A stretch of 64,000 nt of DNA, from assembly GCF_030272615.1 (NCBI RefSeq), contig NW_026729207.1, forward strand, positions 1 through 64,000, written 5' to 3'. The translations under genes were made by a program, and so were the position numbers. Source of the DNA: Cryptomeria japonica. Its lineage: Eukaryota > Streptophyta > Pinopsida > Cupressales > Cupressaceae. This document shows positions 38,538-50,595 of the stretch, one piece after another (positions within the stretch are counted from its first letter, which is position 1; the number at the start of each line of letters is the position of its first letter). The notes under the pieces were generated by a model, which did not search any database, was not told where the DNA came from, and saw nothing but the letters and a program-made list of their open reading frames with translations.

Positions 38538-39690
38538 TGGCCACGAGTAGCTCCAAGCTAGTAGTTATCGCTTTTGCATTTGGCATGAATGGTTCCACCA
38601 AAAAAGTAAGCACAAAGATTTGTTTCCTGAAAGTTTTTTAATGAGGTATGACTTTTGATAATTCCTTTGATGTGGTTTTACCTACTCAAGAATTTGATTA
38701 TGAATGTCAATAGTTAGATCAATTTATGCTTATTGGTTATTTAATTTGGAGAGTCCCCCTGAAAACATTCTTTAGGATTGAGCTACCAAGGCATGGGCCC
38801 CTTATGGGATCCACCTTGCTGGTGTTCAAAACCTTACCAAAGGCATTTTTTGTTTTGTATTGTGTTGTTTTGTTTTTCGGAGGTTAATCATGTCTAAATT
38901 ATTTTTAAGAATGGTCAATGGTATGCTCGGTCACGCTTACTTTTTTTTCAACCTTGGTCTTGAGACTTCTTTGTTTGTGATAATAAGAAACTTTAGGTCC
39001 TAGTTTAGGTGGAGTTTACAGGTTTTTCGTCACCTTGTTGACACTTTATTTCTTCCATTCTTGCATCTCTTGGGAGGATGGTTTGTGTCAAACAAGATTG
39101 GTTCTATCATGCTCAACCCCAGAAAAAGGGTGTGTATTGAAATAGATTTGGCTCATGATATAAAGGACACAATTGATATTTATATAGGAATCCTTCATCA
39201 CACTCAAGTGTTCTTTATTGAATCTTCCTAATGCATGGTTTCATTGTCAATTTATTGAGGACAAGGTTTAGGACTACCTCCTGACTTCTTTAATAGCTAA
39301 AACCCATCACAATGTTGTATATCCTTCGAGTGCTTCTTTAAAGGTGACCAAAGAAAAATAAAAAAGGATGATGATGATTCTTAAGGGCAAGGCCACCTCA
39401 TCTATAGTTTTGGCAGCCAAGCCATAAGAACCTATGGTTTCTAATCTAGTACCTTCAGTTTAGGGAAATATATTATTACCACCAAAACTATTGAGGCTCC
39501 ACTTTGTCAACCTATGGTTCAAACTCATCAACTAGCCTTAGTGCTTTCAAATAAAGCTAATTGATTATATCATTCTCGTAGCCCATCTAAGAGTATGGAG
39601 GAAGATGAGATCATTCAAGAGAAACAATGGGGTGGGTTGCCTAGGTTTCAACCAACCTCCACCTTCTTACAGAACTAATTATCTTCCTTT
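38538..39690 (+). pseudogene. LINE ORF1 remnant
   Basis: Starts MATSSSKLVVIAFAFGMNGS. Near 39080-39220 a block reads SNKIGSIMLNPRKRVCIEID then LAHDIKDTIDIYIG, resembling the DUF4283 region of plant LINE ORF1 proteins, which bind RNA. Stops and frameshifts are frequent, and no zinc knuckle is recognisable. Confidence 0.5.
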
Positions 39691-39734
39691 GAGGATGATG
39701 ATGGTTTATAATAATATAGAACAAGATTTTTCTC

Positions 39735-42700
39735 TCATGGAATGTAAGATGTTTCACTGACCTTGCCAAGAAGTATTCTATGTGGGATATTTTAAAAATT
39801 ATCTTGGTATTGATGTGATATCTTTAGGAAATCAAAATTTCTTCTTTCATACTTTCAGCTACATGTTGGCTTATTTGGCTAGCTAGTTTGGCTTTCGCTT
39901 CCAATCATGAGACTACTCATGGAGGTGTTGTTACTCTTCTTACTCCATGGTGGTATTCATATATTATCGACCATGGATATAATCCTATCCATCAGCTGGT
40001 TGAGATCCCCATGTCAATCAAAAATCATTATTTTAGGATAATTAATGTTTATGTTGCCAATGATGTTGCTGAAATATCTACCCTTTGACAATTTGTCATG
40101 GATTCAATGGCCCCCAATGCTTGGGCTAGGTGTAGGGATTATAATATGTTGAGGTGGAATTTGAAAAGGAAGGCTTAGTGTATTTTTGTTTGATAGTTGA
40201 TGAATCAGAGGTGTGTCTTTACATGCATAATAAATTTGGGCTTTATGATTCCAATTCTTATCACAAAAATCCTCAAATTTTATGGCATGTGTGGAGAAAT
40301 TTTTGAGTCGAAAATGATAGTCCTTAAATGACTTGATCATGCCATGTTTATGGCTCATTGTTCTTTTCATTTGAATCTTGTCAAGATCTTCCTATTGTAC
40401 CTCTCCTCGAGGTTACTCTATCTGACTACTACCCAAATAAGTTCAGCATAGAATGGTTTGTGACACCAGTTCAAGCCTCCAAAACACAATTTTCCTTGAA
40501 TACCACTTAGATGAGTCACAAGAACACATTGACTCACAAGCAATGGGTTTGGAATCTTGATTTTTATCCCACTCAATAGCCTAGGTGGATTGCATGGTGG
40601 AACAATGATATTCAACACAAATAATGCTTTCTTAACAATTATGGGTGACAAATTTCTATTTTTCATTGATGATCCTACAAGGCTAACACCTTGAATCTCC
40701 AACATGCCACTAAAGATCTCTTAGTTGATCCAATGTTGCTAACCTTGGAAGCCTAATTAGCCCAAATTTGGTAGCAAAAGAAAATTTGTTGATGCTCATG
40801 CCACTAGAGGTGCCTAGATCATAGCCAAACCTCACTAGTTAAAAGTGAGAGATTGAACTTGTAAAGGGTTTTTTTTGGCTCATTAATCTTGTCATTCTTT
40901 TTTAGACAAAAAAATCAAAGAAGACTAGTTGGTTCTCTTTGAGTTAATACACATTCTCTAGGATTTTGTACACCATTATGAGAAAGTTTCACAATGCATG
41001 AAGCTTCTCTTAAGAAAGATAGGGCTCTCTAGGATTGTCTCAAAGTTGTGCCATGTCAGTTCTCTAGGGCCTAGTTCAACTTCTATAAGAAATTTCTCAC
41101 CCTATAGGATTCAAAGGAGGCTATCAGTTCCATGGTAGATGACCCTTGGTTGTGTTTTTTTCCCATGTGAGTTTTACAAGGCCCTTTGATCATGTCTTGG
41201 TTCCAATTTATATAAGGTCTATTTGGAGGCTTCTCATAACTAGTCATTAGGAAAGTTAATTAGAAAAGGCAATATTAAATTTATACCTAAATGTAGTGAC
41301 CCATAAGATATTTGTAACTAGCAGCAATTCACCCTCCTTGACATCTCTTAAAAGATCATGTGTAGCCAATGCCTTATCTCTAAAAATATGATGTCTAGTT
41401 CCTCAAGTTGTTTGCTGAGAGTATATAGTTTTTATCAAAAATAGATTTATTGTGGATAATATTATTGTTGTCTTTGAAGGTATGGAATGGGATCACCACA
41501 CTAAGCCAACTTCCATCTTGATTAAAATTTATTTTTCTAAAGCCAATGATTGTCTTTAGAGACCTTTGATTCTAGCTATATTGAGAGCCCTTAGCTTTGG
41601 ATCTTGTTTCATTCAGTATGTGCAAATGATTTTTAGAGATGCTTCTACTTGCATCACCATCAAAGTTTGCTAGTATTTTGTGTTTGGGCTCCACTAATCC
41701 ATCTACCAAGGGCATCCACTTGCTCCCTCTCTTTATGTTCTTCATATTGAAGGGTTCAGTTATATATTGACAAACTTTATCTCTATTGGGAGAGTTCGAG
41801 GAATTGCCCTACTCGAATCTTCTACTCAATTGGTTAATGATCATTTTGCAGATTATTATTTTCTCACTCTCATTGAGGATGAGAAAAATGTTAAAAGGGT
41901 TCTTTAGTGGATCAGTGGTATAAAATATAGTGTTATCACTAGTCCTTCCTTCCCATGCCATCTTAGCTTTATTGGTATGGGTAGAAGTGAATTGGACATT
42001 GGAAATGTTTCACTTTTTGCGCATTCCCTTTTCTTTCCAAGCATCTCTGGTTAATCTTTGAAATGTTGTTCTTGTCAAAATTGAGAAGAATCTCTCCTAT
42101 TGGATTAATAAGCCTCTATCCCTTGCTAGTAAACTCTAGCTTTGTTTTAAAACATTGGTGGCCACCCATGTGTATTATTCTTCCTGTTGCGGTCCTTCCA
42201 ATGCCTCGCATATGAAACTTGAAAAGATTCTTCATGATTTTCTTAGGCCTCTTACAAGGACTACAAGGGATTTCACCATTTGGCTAGGGTTTTTTGTTTT
42301 CCCCCGCATGATTTTAGTGGGTTTGGTCTCATCTCTATGCGAAGACAAGGCTTAGTCCTTTGTTCTAAATGGATTGTCTAAGCCATTTCTAGGAGTGAGA
42401 CCTAGAGGATTCTTCTTTGACATTTTATTTGTTCTAACTTCCTAGCTCATAGGTTATCCTAGAAGGGATTGGATTTTAGACCCTTCTTGTTATGCCAACA
42501 CCTATTCAAATAGAAGGCACTTTCATTTACAAAAGTATATGTTGTGCCTAGGAAGTCGTCAAGCCTTGGCTTTGGTGGGCTAGCTCTGTCTTTCAAAATG
42601 AATCATCTTTTAATCATCATTACCTTCGATGGTCTCCTCTCATTCATGTACACTAGGGCCTCCCCCTAGTTTGCTTTCCCTAGGTCAATTTATTCTACTT

Positions 42701-42830
42701 GGGCTTCACTCTTATGCTTGTTATTTTGTTTAGTTGTTTCTTTTCTTTTAAGGCTTTTCCCATGTGACTCTATAACTACTTTTTGAGCTCTACTCATATG
42801 ACATGTCCCTCTCTATTTTTTAGATATGAA
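39735..42830 (+). pseudogene. LINE ORF2 remnant: endonuclease and reverse transcriptase
   Basis: The endonuclease start has ILSWNVRCFTDLAKKYSMWD near 39735 and THGGVVTLLTPWW near 39915. Reverse transcriptase is seen as PTSILIKIYFSKANDCL near 41505, YQGHPLAPSLYVLHIEGF (41702-41755, the usual GCPLSPLLFVL-type block) and FADYYFLTLIED (41842-41877), where FADD should stand, so a catalytic Asp is lost. After RT come ATHVYYSSCCGPSNASHMKL and EKILHDFLRPL (42155-42255), the usual post-RT block. Numerous stops show an old copy. Confidence 0.8.
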
Positions 42831-44170
42831 TATTATAATTTTAATCTAATATAGATACTCACATACTATTGATAAAAATAAAAGTTATAATTAATATTAC
42901 ATAAATATAATTAATACAATATAATTTTAAAATAACATCGATTTTTGTGGGAGTCCATTATTTCATAGGTAAGTTGTTATATCTTGAAATAGTTTGTTTT
43001 ATTGATACCCAGTTTGCATTTAGATAATCTAAGATAATGAATACACAAGCATTCCAAAGCCATTCATGTCCTAAAAGGGTGTTATTACCTCACAAAGATT
43101 CATGACTTGTGATGCAGATTAAATTATGTGTCATGTGGTTCTCATGAGTTGTGATGCAGATTAAATTACTTTTTTCTTCGCATTTGGTTCTCTTGAGGAT
43201 TGGCTTCACATCCCTTTCAGATTTACCTATATTTTGCATTCTTTTAAGGTGGATATTCTCTTTTCTTTATGGAAAGATAGAAATGGTAGTATTTTTGCTC
43301 ACAACTCTATAAATACTTCTATTTCACTTTATACTAAAGCCACCATTTGTAAAAATGTCATGATGCATATTCAAGTTTAAGTGAATAAAGTGGCTATTTG
43401 ACCATTGGGGTAATGCCCCATGCACTTTAGCTAGAGTGCCTCCAATTAGTTCTGCCTCTTACAACCGATCTCCTTCCTAAGGCTGCTGACGTCAGTGTTT
43501 CTCTTCTCTATGCTCTCATTCACCAATTTCTAATGCCCCTCACTGCCACATTGGTGGCAAGGATGGTTGGGCTCAGTTATGCTTTACTTCTCCTCCACAT
43601 GTAGGTATTTCATTTTGGTGGCCTTCAAGTGGTACAAGGCCATTTACTGGTGGTTGTAGTGGATGGCCTTCAACTAGCAGTGGTGGTGGGTGGTCAGATT
43701 CTTCTAAGAACTTCCCTTATATGGATCTAGCTATTTCTCTGAAATAGATTGAAGATAAAGAAGAGGGAAAGACAAATGCTTATAAGCGATGCTCCCTACC
43801 TGATGTCACCCTGGACCCTGCTAACGTATGGGGTAAGCAAAATGACAAGGACTCTCTTCTAGTTCCCTCTAGAATTTCTCTTGTTGCATAGCTTGGTGCT
43901 CGTTTTATTCTACTCGAGATTCACTCTTATGCTTGCTATTTTGTTTAGTTGTTTCTTTGCTTTTAAGGCTTTGTCCATGTGACTCACTACTTTTTGGGCT
44001 CTACTCATATGACATGACCCTCTATAATTTTTAGATATGAATATTAGAATTTTAATCTAATATAGATACTCACATACTATTCATAAAAGTAAAAGTTATA
44101 ATTAATATTAAATAAATATAATTTAAATAATATAATTTTAAAATAATATTGATTTAAAATTATAATAATT
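42690..44170 (+). repeat. Partial tandem duplication of the LINE 3' end and flank
   Basis: 42690-42960 and 43896-44170 are near-identical, offset by about 1,206 bp. Both run from the LINE tail (TTATGCTTG.TATTTTGTTTAG) through ATACTCACATACTATT into AT-rich flank. Between them lie flank similar to the polygalacturonase upstream region (GCAGATTAAATTA, repeated with a 42-bp period at 43109 and 43151) and a LINE C-terminal block, SLWKDRNGSIFAHNS (43258-43303). Confidence 0.7.
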
Positions 44171-44228
44171 AAAAATCACCACAAATATTTTTATTACAAT
44201 ATTACTCACTACTATGTGACACTTGTTT

Positions 44229-44262
44229 AGATATTCAGAACATATTTATGTTCTGAATATCT
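44229..44262. repeat. Perfect 34-bp palindrome
   Basis: Arms AGATATTCAGAACATA and TATGTTCTGAATATCT are exact reverse complements around a 2-base centre. It lies about 280 bp upstream of the PG3 start codon, at the edge of D-like AT-rich sequence. Confidence 0.95.
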
Positions 44263-44300
44263 GTTTTAAATAAAAGAATATTGAACGGAGAAATAGGAAA

Positions 44301-44474
44301 AATCAAATGATCTGGTATTGTTCGATTGCGTTTGCATTTCGATTTCTGTGGTAGTCCGTCATATGATAGGGAAGCTGAAATATAAAAAATCAAATGATCT
44401 GCTATTGTTCGATTGGGCTTGCATTTCGATTTCTGTGGGAGTCCATTATTTAACGCTCACTCATCTCCTTCACT
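44301..44474. repeat. 87-bp direct tandem repeat upstream of PG3
   Basis: Two units starting AATCAAATGATCTG.TATTG at 44301 and 44388. Both contain TTCGATTG.G.TTGCATTTCG. Located 70-240 bp upstream of the polygalacturonase start, so they could belong to its former promoter. Confidence 0.8.
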
Positions 44475-44540
44475 CATACCTTAGGTCTCTTTCTCTAATT
44501 CATACTGAATCTTAGTTAGGCTCTAATTCTAATGAGATCA

Positions 44541-46518
44541 ATGGCTCGACCAGGTCAAAATCTTCATGTGAAATTTTTTGTCTTGGTGGCCTTATATTTG
44601 ATCATCATGGCCGTTGAAGCCCAGTTAATCACATCTCTGGAAGAAGTTTTGGCGTACAAAATTATGGTGCAGTGGGTGGTGGGTGATGTCCTCTAACAGT
44701 TTCTATCTTGAGTAACAGAAAGTTTACTTGTTATTATTAAGGACTCCAAAATCTAGTCTTATTAAAATTCTAATGGTTTTCAGGCGTTTACTCGTGCATG
44801 GAATGATGCTTGTAAAGCGTCGTCTGCAACTTTGAATGTAGCAGGTGGCAAGACTTTTCTGGTTAACAATATATATTTCCAGGGACCGTGTCAGCCTGGT
44901 TTCACATTTCAGGTCTAAAATTTGAACATAATTCTAAAGGATTAAAAAACAATGGATTTAATACATCTAATTTTGTCGAAAAATTGTATAGTTCTATGCT
45001 ATTTGTATTTGTAGTAATAATAGTAATCCTTCTTCAAAGTTTACCATACTCTAGATTAATTCTATGTTTGATCCTCATTCTGTAAATTTGTGCACTGATT
45101 CGAGAATATGGTAGTAGCTCAAGACAAATTTTTAATGTTTATTTTACTAGGTCGACGGAACTATTGATCCACCAGAAAATCCGAGCAGCTGGAAGCGCAC
45201 ATGGAACTATTGATCCACCAGAAAATCCGAGCAGCTGGAAGAGCACATATGTGTGGTGGTTGTTCGAGCATCTTCAACAATTTACATTGACAGGGAAGGG
45301 CACTATTGACGGAAAAGGAAGTAATTGATGGGGTAAACATAAAAGTAGACCAACGGTTAGTAACCATTTACACTGCTGAACTTCTCTCAGTGTTTCTAGT
45401 TTCTGATACAGAATATATGTAAAATTTTACCTAAACCTGCACAGTAAGGTTCTAGTTTTAATTTTCAAACAGATTATGCAGATGAATCAGGAAAACTTAA
45501 TAAAACCTGTAAAAAGAGAGTTTTTTTTAAATTAGCTTACAATAAAGCAAGCAACAGCCCTCAAAACCTGTAAAAACTACTTACATGCGCTAAAATTATA
45601 GATGCATATCATATGACTTTCTTTTTTCTGTAGGCCATTCAATTCAATGATGTGAAAGGGAGTGCACTGAGTGGACTGAAGGTGAGAAACAGTCCTCAAT
45701 TTCATGTCACATTGACAAATTGTGACAGTGTCCAGATCGTGGGTATTACCATTCAGGCACCAGAAAGCAGCCCAAACACTGATGGAATTGATACGTTCCA
45801 ATCCACAAACATAGTCATAAAAGATTCCACTATTGGAACAGGTAAAGGAATGAGGAATGTGGCAAATATTATCATTTTCAGATTTAGTTTTAAATAAAAC
45901 AGTTTGAATTTCAAAGGGTGAATTGTCTTACTGATAACTATTTTGGATCATATTTCATGATTCATTTTGACTATAAAATTACTCTATGATACATCAATGA
46001 TGTTATTTGATTACAAGTTAAAAAACTGATAAAAGAAAATGGATGTGACTATTATAACTTAAAAAAAGAAAATGGATGTGACTATTATAACTAAAAAAAT
46101 TCATATCATAGATTAATTATGATCTCAGATTTTTTCTTATATTCTTAAATATAATATTAAATAGCAGAGATTATATGTGAATAGAGAAATATGAGTACAT
46201 GGAAGTTTGATGACTGCAGGAGATGACTGTGTGGGGATAGGTGATGGGTCTTCAAATATTAACATCAATGATATCACATGCGGTCCAGGCCATGGAATAA
46301 GGCGATTAACCCTCTAAACAAACACAAATACCTTAACAGCTAATAATAATTTATGTCTGTCTAAATATGTTATGCATTAGAAATTATTTATATTATTTGT
46401 ATAATTTTGCAGCATTGGAAGCCTTGGAAGAGGAAACACGAAAGCATATGTCCATTCGATTCACGTGAACGGCGCCAAGTTGACATTAACAACGAATGGA
46501 TTAAGAATCAAGACATGG
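44541..46518 (+). pseudogene. Polygalacturonase pseudogene PG3, exons 1-6
   Basis: Family 28 polygalacturonase, a secreted pectin hydrolase. Exons, judged by GT-AG sites and phase: 1, 44541-44690 (MARPGQNLHV, signal-like LVALYLIIMAVEA, NYGAVG, then a deletion and TGA); 2, 44784-44912 (KTFLVNNIYFQGPCQPGFTF); 3, 45151-45355 (VDGTIDPPENPSSWK, a 46-bp duplication, GKGTIDGKG, TGA); 4, 45634-45841 (GLKVRNSPQFHVTLTNCDSV, SPNTDGID with catalytic Asp); 5, 46220-46301 (GDDCVGIGDGSSN, CGPGHGI with catalytic Asp pair and His; donor is GC); 6, from 46413 (IGSLGRGNTKAYVH, NGLRIKTW). Exon 6 stops at a LINE insertion near 46519. Sequence is closest to Cry j 2-like pollen enzymes among those I know. Frameshifts and stops rule out function. 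Confidence 0.9.
45157..45248. repeat. 46-bp tandem duplication in PG3 exon 3
   Basis: Units begin GGAACTATTGATCCACC at 45157 and 45203 and differ at one or two bases. As 46 is not a multiple of three, it shifts the frame. Confidence 0.9.
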
Positions 46519-46845
46519 CCGGTGATAGAGTCGGGAGCTTTTTCGGCGCGCAGGTCTGAGCGGGAGCGACAAGTAGACTGTGGAGGAGGCCTCCCTCCTC
46601 CACATGGTTTGATTCTTCTCTCCCCTGTTTTATCTTCCTGGCTTGTTTTTCTTTTTATGGTTTCGCTTTCTGTGCTGTCTCTGTGTTGCATTTATTTCTT
46701 AGGCGTCTTCCGTAGTCTCTTTCTTGTGCGATCTGCTCTTGGTCTTTAATGGAGTCTGGATGTGACGGTGCATTCACTGCACTGTCCCAACCTAACCCTA
46801 TTTCCCCAACCTAACTCTATTTCCCCACTACTGGATCATTCCAGT

Positions 46846-48571
46846 ATGCCTTCCAATAAACCTTCATTTAGAGATATTATATCTAGGGCTTCCCTGGCTA
46901 TCTCTGACGATGCGAAGTTCCTGGCAACCAGCGGCGATGGAGGTGGTCGTTCAGAAGGTAAGGATTCTAGTGATGACCCTGAGTCTATCCTTATCTTGCC
47001 TAATGATTCTTTGGTTCACGAAATTACATTAGAAAAAAATAGACTTAAAGAGACTTCTATTTTCTTTGCTTCTGTTGATATTGATAAATGTCCTCCACGC
47101 AAATTCATGGATGATTGGTTTCATAACTACTAGAGCTTAAAGCTTGGTTTTTGGATTTGCTTTTGTAGGCAAATTCAGAAAGGATTGTTTGTTATCTTTT
47201 TAAATAGCCATGATATGCAGGTTGAGGTTCTCAAAAAACAATATTGGGCGGTCGGTAAGACTTCCTTCCGTGCCCTTGGGTGTTCTCCTGAAGCTATTAG
47301 TGAGGAGGTCTTGGCTTTGTCATGCCCTAGATGGGTTCTTCTTAAAATCATTTTGCCTTTCTTATGGCACTTCATTCCCCATATAGTTGAACCAATTGGT
47401 AAGGTCATTAGGATGGATGACACTCCAGACTCATCCCCCATCTTGATGATCATGTGCTAATTTCCTTGAAACCTGGGATTGACATCTCTAAAGCGCTTAA
47501 CCTTAGCATAGGTGGAGAAATCTACTCATGTCCTTTTGAAATCCTTGGAGGTTTACACGCTTGCTTCCTCTATAGGAAGGAAGGTCGCCTTCGCAAAGAT
47601 TGCCCCATCATTAAAAGGAAGAAATTTGTTAAAGAACCACGTGTTGATAACCCGAGTCCCTGTGTTCCTTTGAATACTGCTCATGTGGTCTCCTCTGTTG
47701 AACTTGTCCCTACTGAAGCTAACAATAAAACTTTTGACAATAATCCTACCATTGATGTGAGCAACTCTAGCAAGCCCACTCCTTGCCCTGATTTTGGTTG
47801 TTTTAATGTGGACCCCCCTCACTACTCCCTAATTGAGCAAGCCCTCAAGAAACTGGAAAGCGATCAAGGGGATGATTTCTAGCTAGTCTCATGTAAGTCA
47901 AAGAAGCGTAGAAGAAAAAATGCACAACAACTTGCCTTGGAAAAAACCAACTTTGTTAAAACTCTGGAATAGGGTAAGAATAAAAAATCTGATGCCCTCT
48001 TAGACCATGGTATGGTCACCCAATCCTCTACTATTAAATCTGGCTCCAAGTTGATTGTTAAATCCATTGTTAAATCCTTTGAGAACCCAGATCGGATGCA
48101 TGGTGATTCCAATATTCGAGGAGTCCCAAAGAGGCCTCTAGTTACTCTTGGCACTCTTGAACACAGTGGTAAAATGATTGGGGTTCTATGTGGCCCCTCC
48201 CCCCATATTGAAACCAGTGTGCATTCGGCCTTGGTTCCAATTCCTAGTATACTTAACAAAATTGGTGATGATTCAGTTATCCATGTTATTCCTACTAAAT
48301 GCGATGATAGTAGTCTCTTTTCACAAGTTCCCTGCACTGTGAATGAGGAATGTCATTCTCACCCGAATAATGAGTTGAAACTACATTATGTTGAGTCACA
48401 TATGGATCTCGACTCTGATAGGGATGATCTTGATCTCCCCGACTCCAATGTTAAAAGTAGGGGATGACCATTGGGATCCAAAAACAAGGGGCCCCTGCAC
48501 AAGAAAAACAATAAGGAGCTAAATTGTTCTCCTGTCCAATCTAGTAGCCCGAAGGCTACTAAAGACTCCTA
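46846..48571 (+). pseudogene. LINE ORF1 pseudogene
   Basis: Starts MPSNKPSFRDIISRASLAIS. DUF4283-like region: FMDDWFHNY, TAG at 47131, LGFWICFCRQIQKGLFVIFL and KTSFRALGC. A frameshift near 47440 leads to LDDHVLISLKPGIDISKALN, then a degenerate CCHC knuckle CFLYRKEGRLRKDCP near 47555-47600. The C-terminal part is hydrophilic and low in complexity, with TAGs at 47880 and about 47971 and a TGA at 48465. The product would be the RNA-binding chaperone of the LINE particle. Confidence 0.75.
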
Positions 48572-48584
48572 ACTCTCATTGATC

Positions 48585-49610
48585 ATGAAGGTTGTTTCTT
48601 GGAGCATTAGAGATCTGGAAGCTCCAGATAGGAAACATGTTATCAAAATATTTTTAAATAATATTAAAAATATTGATTTCCTCATGCTTCAAGAGCTTAA
48701 ATCAACCAATTTCACCCTTCAAGTTAATCTGGATTTTATTTGGAAAGATTCTGCTAAAATTTGCTTGGACCACCCCAGAGGTAGAGGGGGTGTTGGACTT
48801 CTTTTTAATCAAAAATGGGAGAAGCACCTTATTCAGAAAGGCATTTCCTCGTGTAAGAGGGTTGTTTGGGCCATTTTCAGTATTGACAACTCTTCTTTCG
48901 GGGTTTGTGTTGTCTATGCTTCCAATGACTATAAGGAATGATATGAGTTGTGGAACTACCTTTCCTCCTTGAATGATATACCGTGGATTATAGGGGGAGA
49001 TTTTAACATGATTGAGAACCAAGAGGATAAAGTTGGTGGGAACCCTTTTGAGTGGAAAGGCCCTAAGAAGATCTAGTGGGATAGGTTTAAACATCAGAAA
49101 AACTTGTTTGACCCTCTAGTGGGTAGTAAAGGTGTTTATAGTGGTATCTAGTTCACCTAGTGTAACCTTCAGAAAGGTGATTCTTGGATTTACTCTAGAC
49201 TTGACCATTTTTATGCTAAAAAGGAATTTTTCTCTTTTGTGCCGGATGAGAGAGGTAAGTTTGTTGGTGTCTGGCCTGTTACTCTCTCAGATCATCGCCC
49301 TATTATTTCTAATTTTAAAATCCCCAACTCCTCGACCTGTACCTCTATTTGTAACTCTAGGTTCCTCCTTAACGTTGCCTTGCTTAAAGATCCTGTGGTG
49401 CTTGCTGCCACCAACATGATTAGACTTCTTAATAATTAGAACATGAACCTCCCCTCCCTTCTTAGTAAATGGAACTATAATGTTTCTTCTTGAAAAAAAC
49501 TTTTTCAAACTGTTGGGCCGGAAAAGGCTAAGGATTATAGATTTGTTGAGAAATCTCTTACTTGTCATCTTCTTAAGTTTGAGGAAGAATGTCAGTTTTC
49601 CCCTAGTAAT
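48585..49610 (+). pseudogene. LINE ORF2, endonuclease part only
   Basis: Starts MKVVSWSIRDLEAPDRKHVI. Apurinic-type endonuclease motifs in order: LMLQELK (catalytic Glu, near 48685), GRGGVGLLFNQKW, WIIGGDFNMIENQEDK (near 48985, the GDFN motif), SRLDHFYAKKEFF and VTLSDHRPIISNF (near 49280, the SDH motif). Stops include TGA at 48939 and TAGs at 49076 and 49150. The sequence continues as the linker to RT and ends near 49610 without any RT block. Confidence 0.85.
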
Positions 49611-49624
49611 AGTGGGCTAAATGC

Positions 49625-50310
49625 ACAAAGTTGGGTTCCAATCCCGCAGAAGTCCACGGGTTGGGAAAAGAGCTCGCTAGAAATGGGTGTTCGATTTTTA
49701 CAAATCGGGCACCCGTTTTACTTCGGGTGCTTGAGCCATTCAAAAATAGGCGCGCGAAGCTAAACGGTCTCCCATTTCTTGAATGTATTTGTTTATTTTT
49801 TTAAAACCATTTTCTATTATTTTCACTGTTTCAAAAATGGGTAAATGTTTCAGAGGAGCACGGCTACCCATTTTTTTCATCCCAGGTGACCCCCCACACC
49901 ATTTTTTACCTCCTTCCAGGTACGTAGTTTTATTTTTTATATTCTATTTTATTTATTTATATTATTCTTCATAAAAAAATGTTAATTTATTGTTATTATT
50001 TTTCATAAAAAAAATGTTAATTTATTGTTATTTTTTAATTTTAGCATTTTGAAGTTTTAAAAATGTTTTTTATTTTATTTTATTTCATGTTTAAAATAGT
50101 TTTTAATTTTTAAATATGGCAAAAAACATGAATAGTAAAACTTGTAGGAAAAAAAAAACAAAAAAAAACGTAAATTAACAATAAACATTAGACACAAAAA
50201 ACAGACAAGAAACCCTGAACAGGAAAATGAACAGTAAACCCTAAATAGAAAAACACAAACAATAAATCCTATAAAATAAACAAACAAAAAACCTAGATTT
50301 AAATCAATAA
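49625..50310. other. No gene; GC-rich hairpin then AT-rich sequence
   Basis: 49625-49770 is GC-richer, with a stem GCACCCG/CGGGTGC (49709-49715 and 49724-49730, 8-base loop). The rest is AT-rich, with duplicated ATTTATTGTTATT segments at 49980-50040. I see no element family. Confidence 0.5.
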
Positions 50311-50318
50311 TAAACCCC

Positions 50319-50595
50319 CCTTCTCTCTCTCACACACACGTACATGTTACCATCTCTGTCATTATGCTCTCTCTCTCTCTCTCTCTCAATCTCTCATTAT
50401 CCCCTCTCTCTCACACACACATATTACCCCCTCTCTTTCCCTCTCTCTCTCTCTCTCACACATTACCCCCCTCTCTCTCTTCAACATGTTACCCTCTCTC
50501 TATCATTACCTACTCTCTATCTCTCAAATTATCTATTCACTCTCTAACCCGTTGTATCTCAAATTACCTACTCTCTCCCTCTCTCTCTATTTTAA
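50319..50595. repeat. CT-rich microsatellite tract
   Basis: CTCTCT runs broken by CACACA and TTACC units (for example 50368-50388 and 50424-50460). Frames across it are artefacts. Confidence 0.85.

Larger units (their letters stand above)
38437..44087 (+). mobile_element. LINE (L1-type), decayed, with duplicated 3' part
   Basis: Plus-strand plant L1-type LINE: a 5' leader, ORF1 remnant (38538-39690), then ORF2 with endonuclease (39735-40130) and reverse transcriptase (41290-42350), and a 3' part. The 13-mer AGTAAAAGTTATA precedes it (38424-38436) and recurs at 44088-44100, a possible target-site duplication. The 3' tail plus flank occurs twice (42690-42960 and 43896-44170). Confidence 0.7.
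46519..49620 (+). mobile_element. LINE (L1-type), 5' part, inserted in PG3
   Basis: Begins with a GC-rich 5' segment (GGCGCGCAGGTCTGAGC) inside polygalacturonase exon 6 and runs through ORF1 and the endonuclease of ORF2. The reverse transcriptase is missing: similarity stops near 49620. Losing the 3' end is unusual, because LINE copies normally lose the 5' end, so a later deletion or another insertion removed it. Confidence 0.75.

Noticed and set aside
40104-40705. Minus-strand frames of 88 and 95 codons
   Set aside because: Antisense to the LINE ORF2 remnant; no motifs of their own.
49628-49662. GGTTCCAATCCCGC resembling a tRNA T-arm
   Set aside because: No acceptor, D-arm or anticodon arm can be folded around it.
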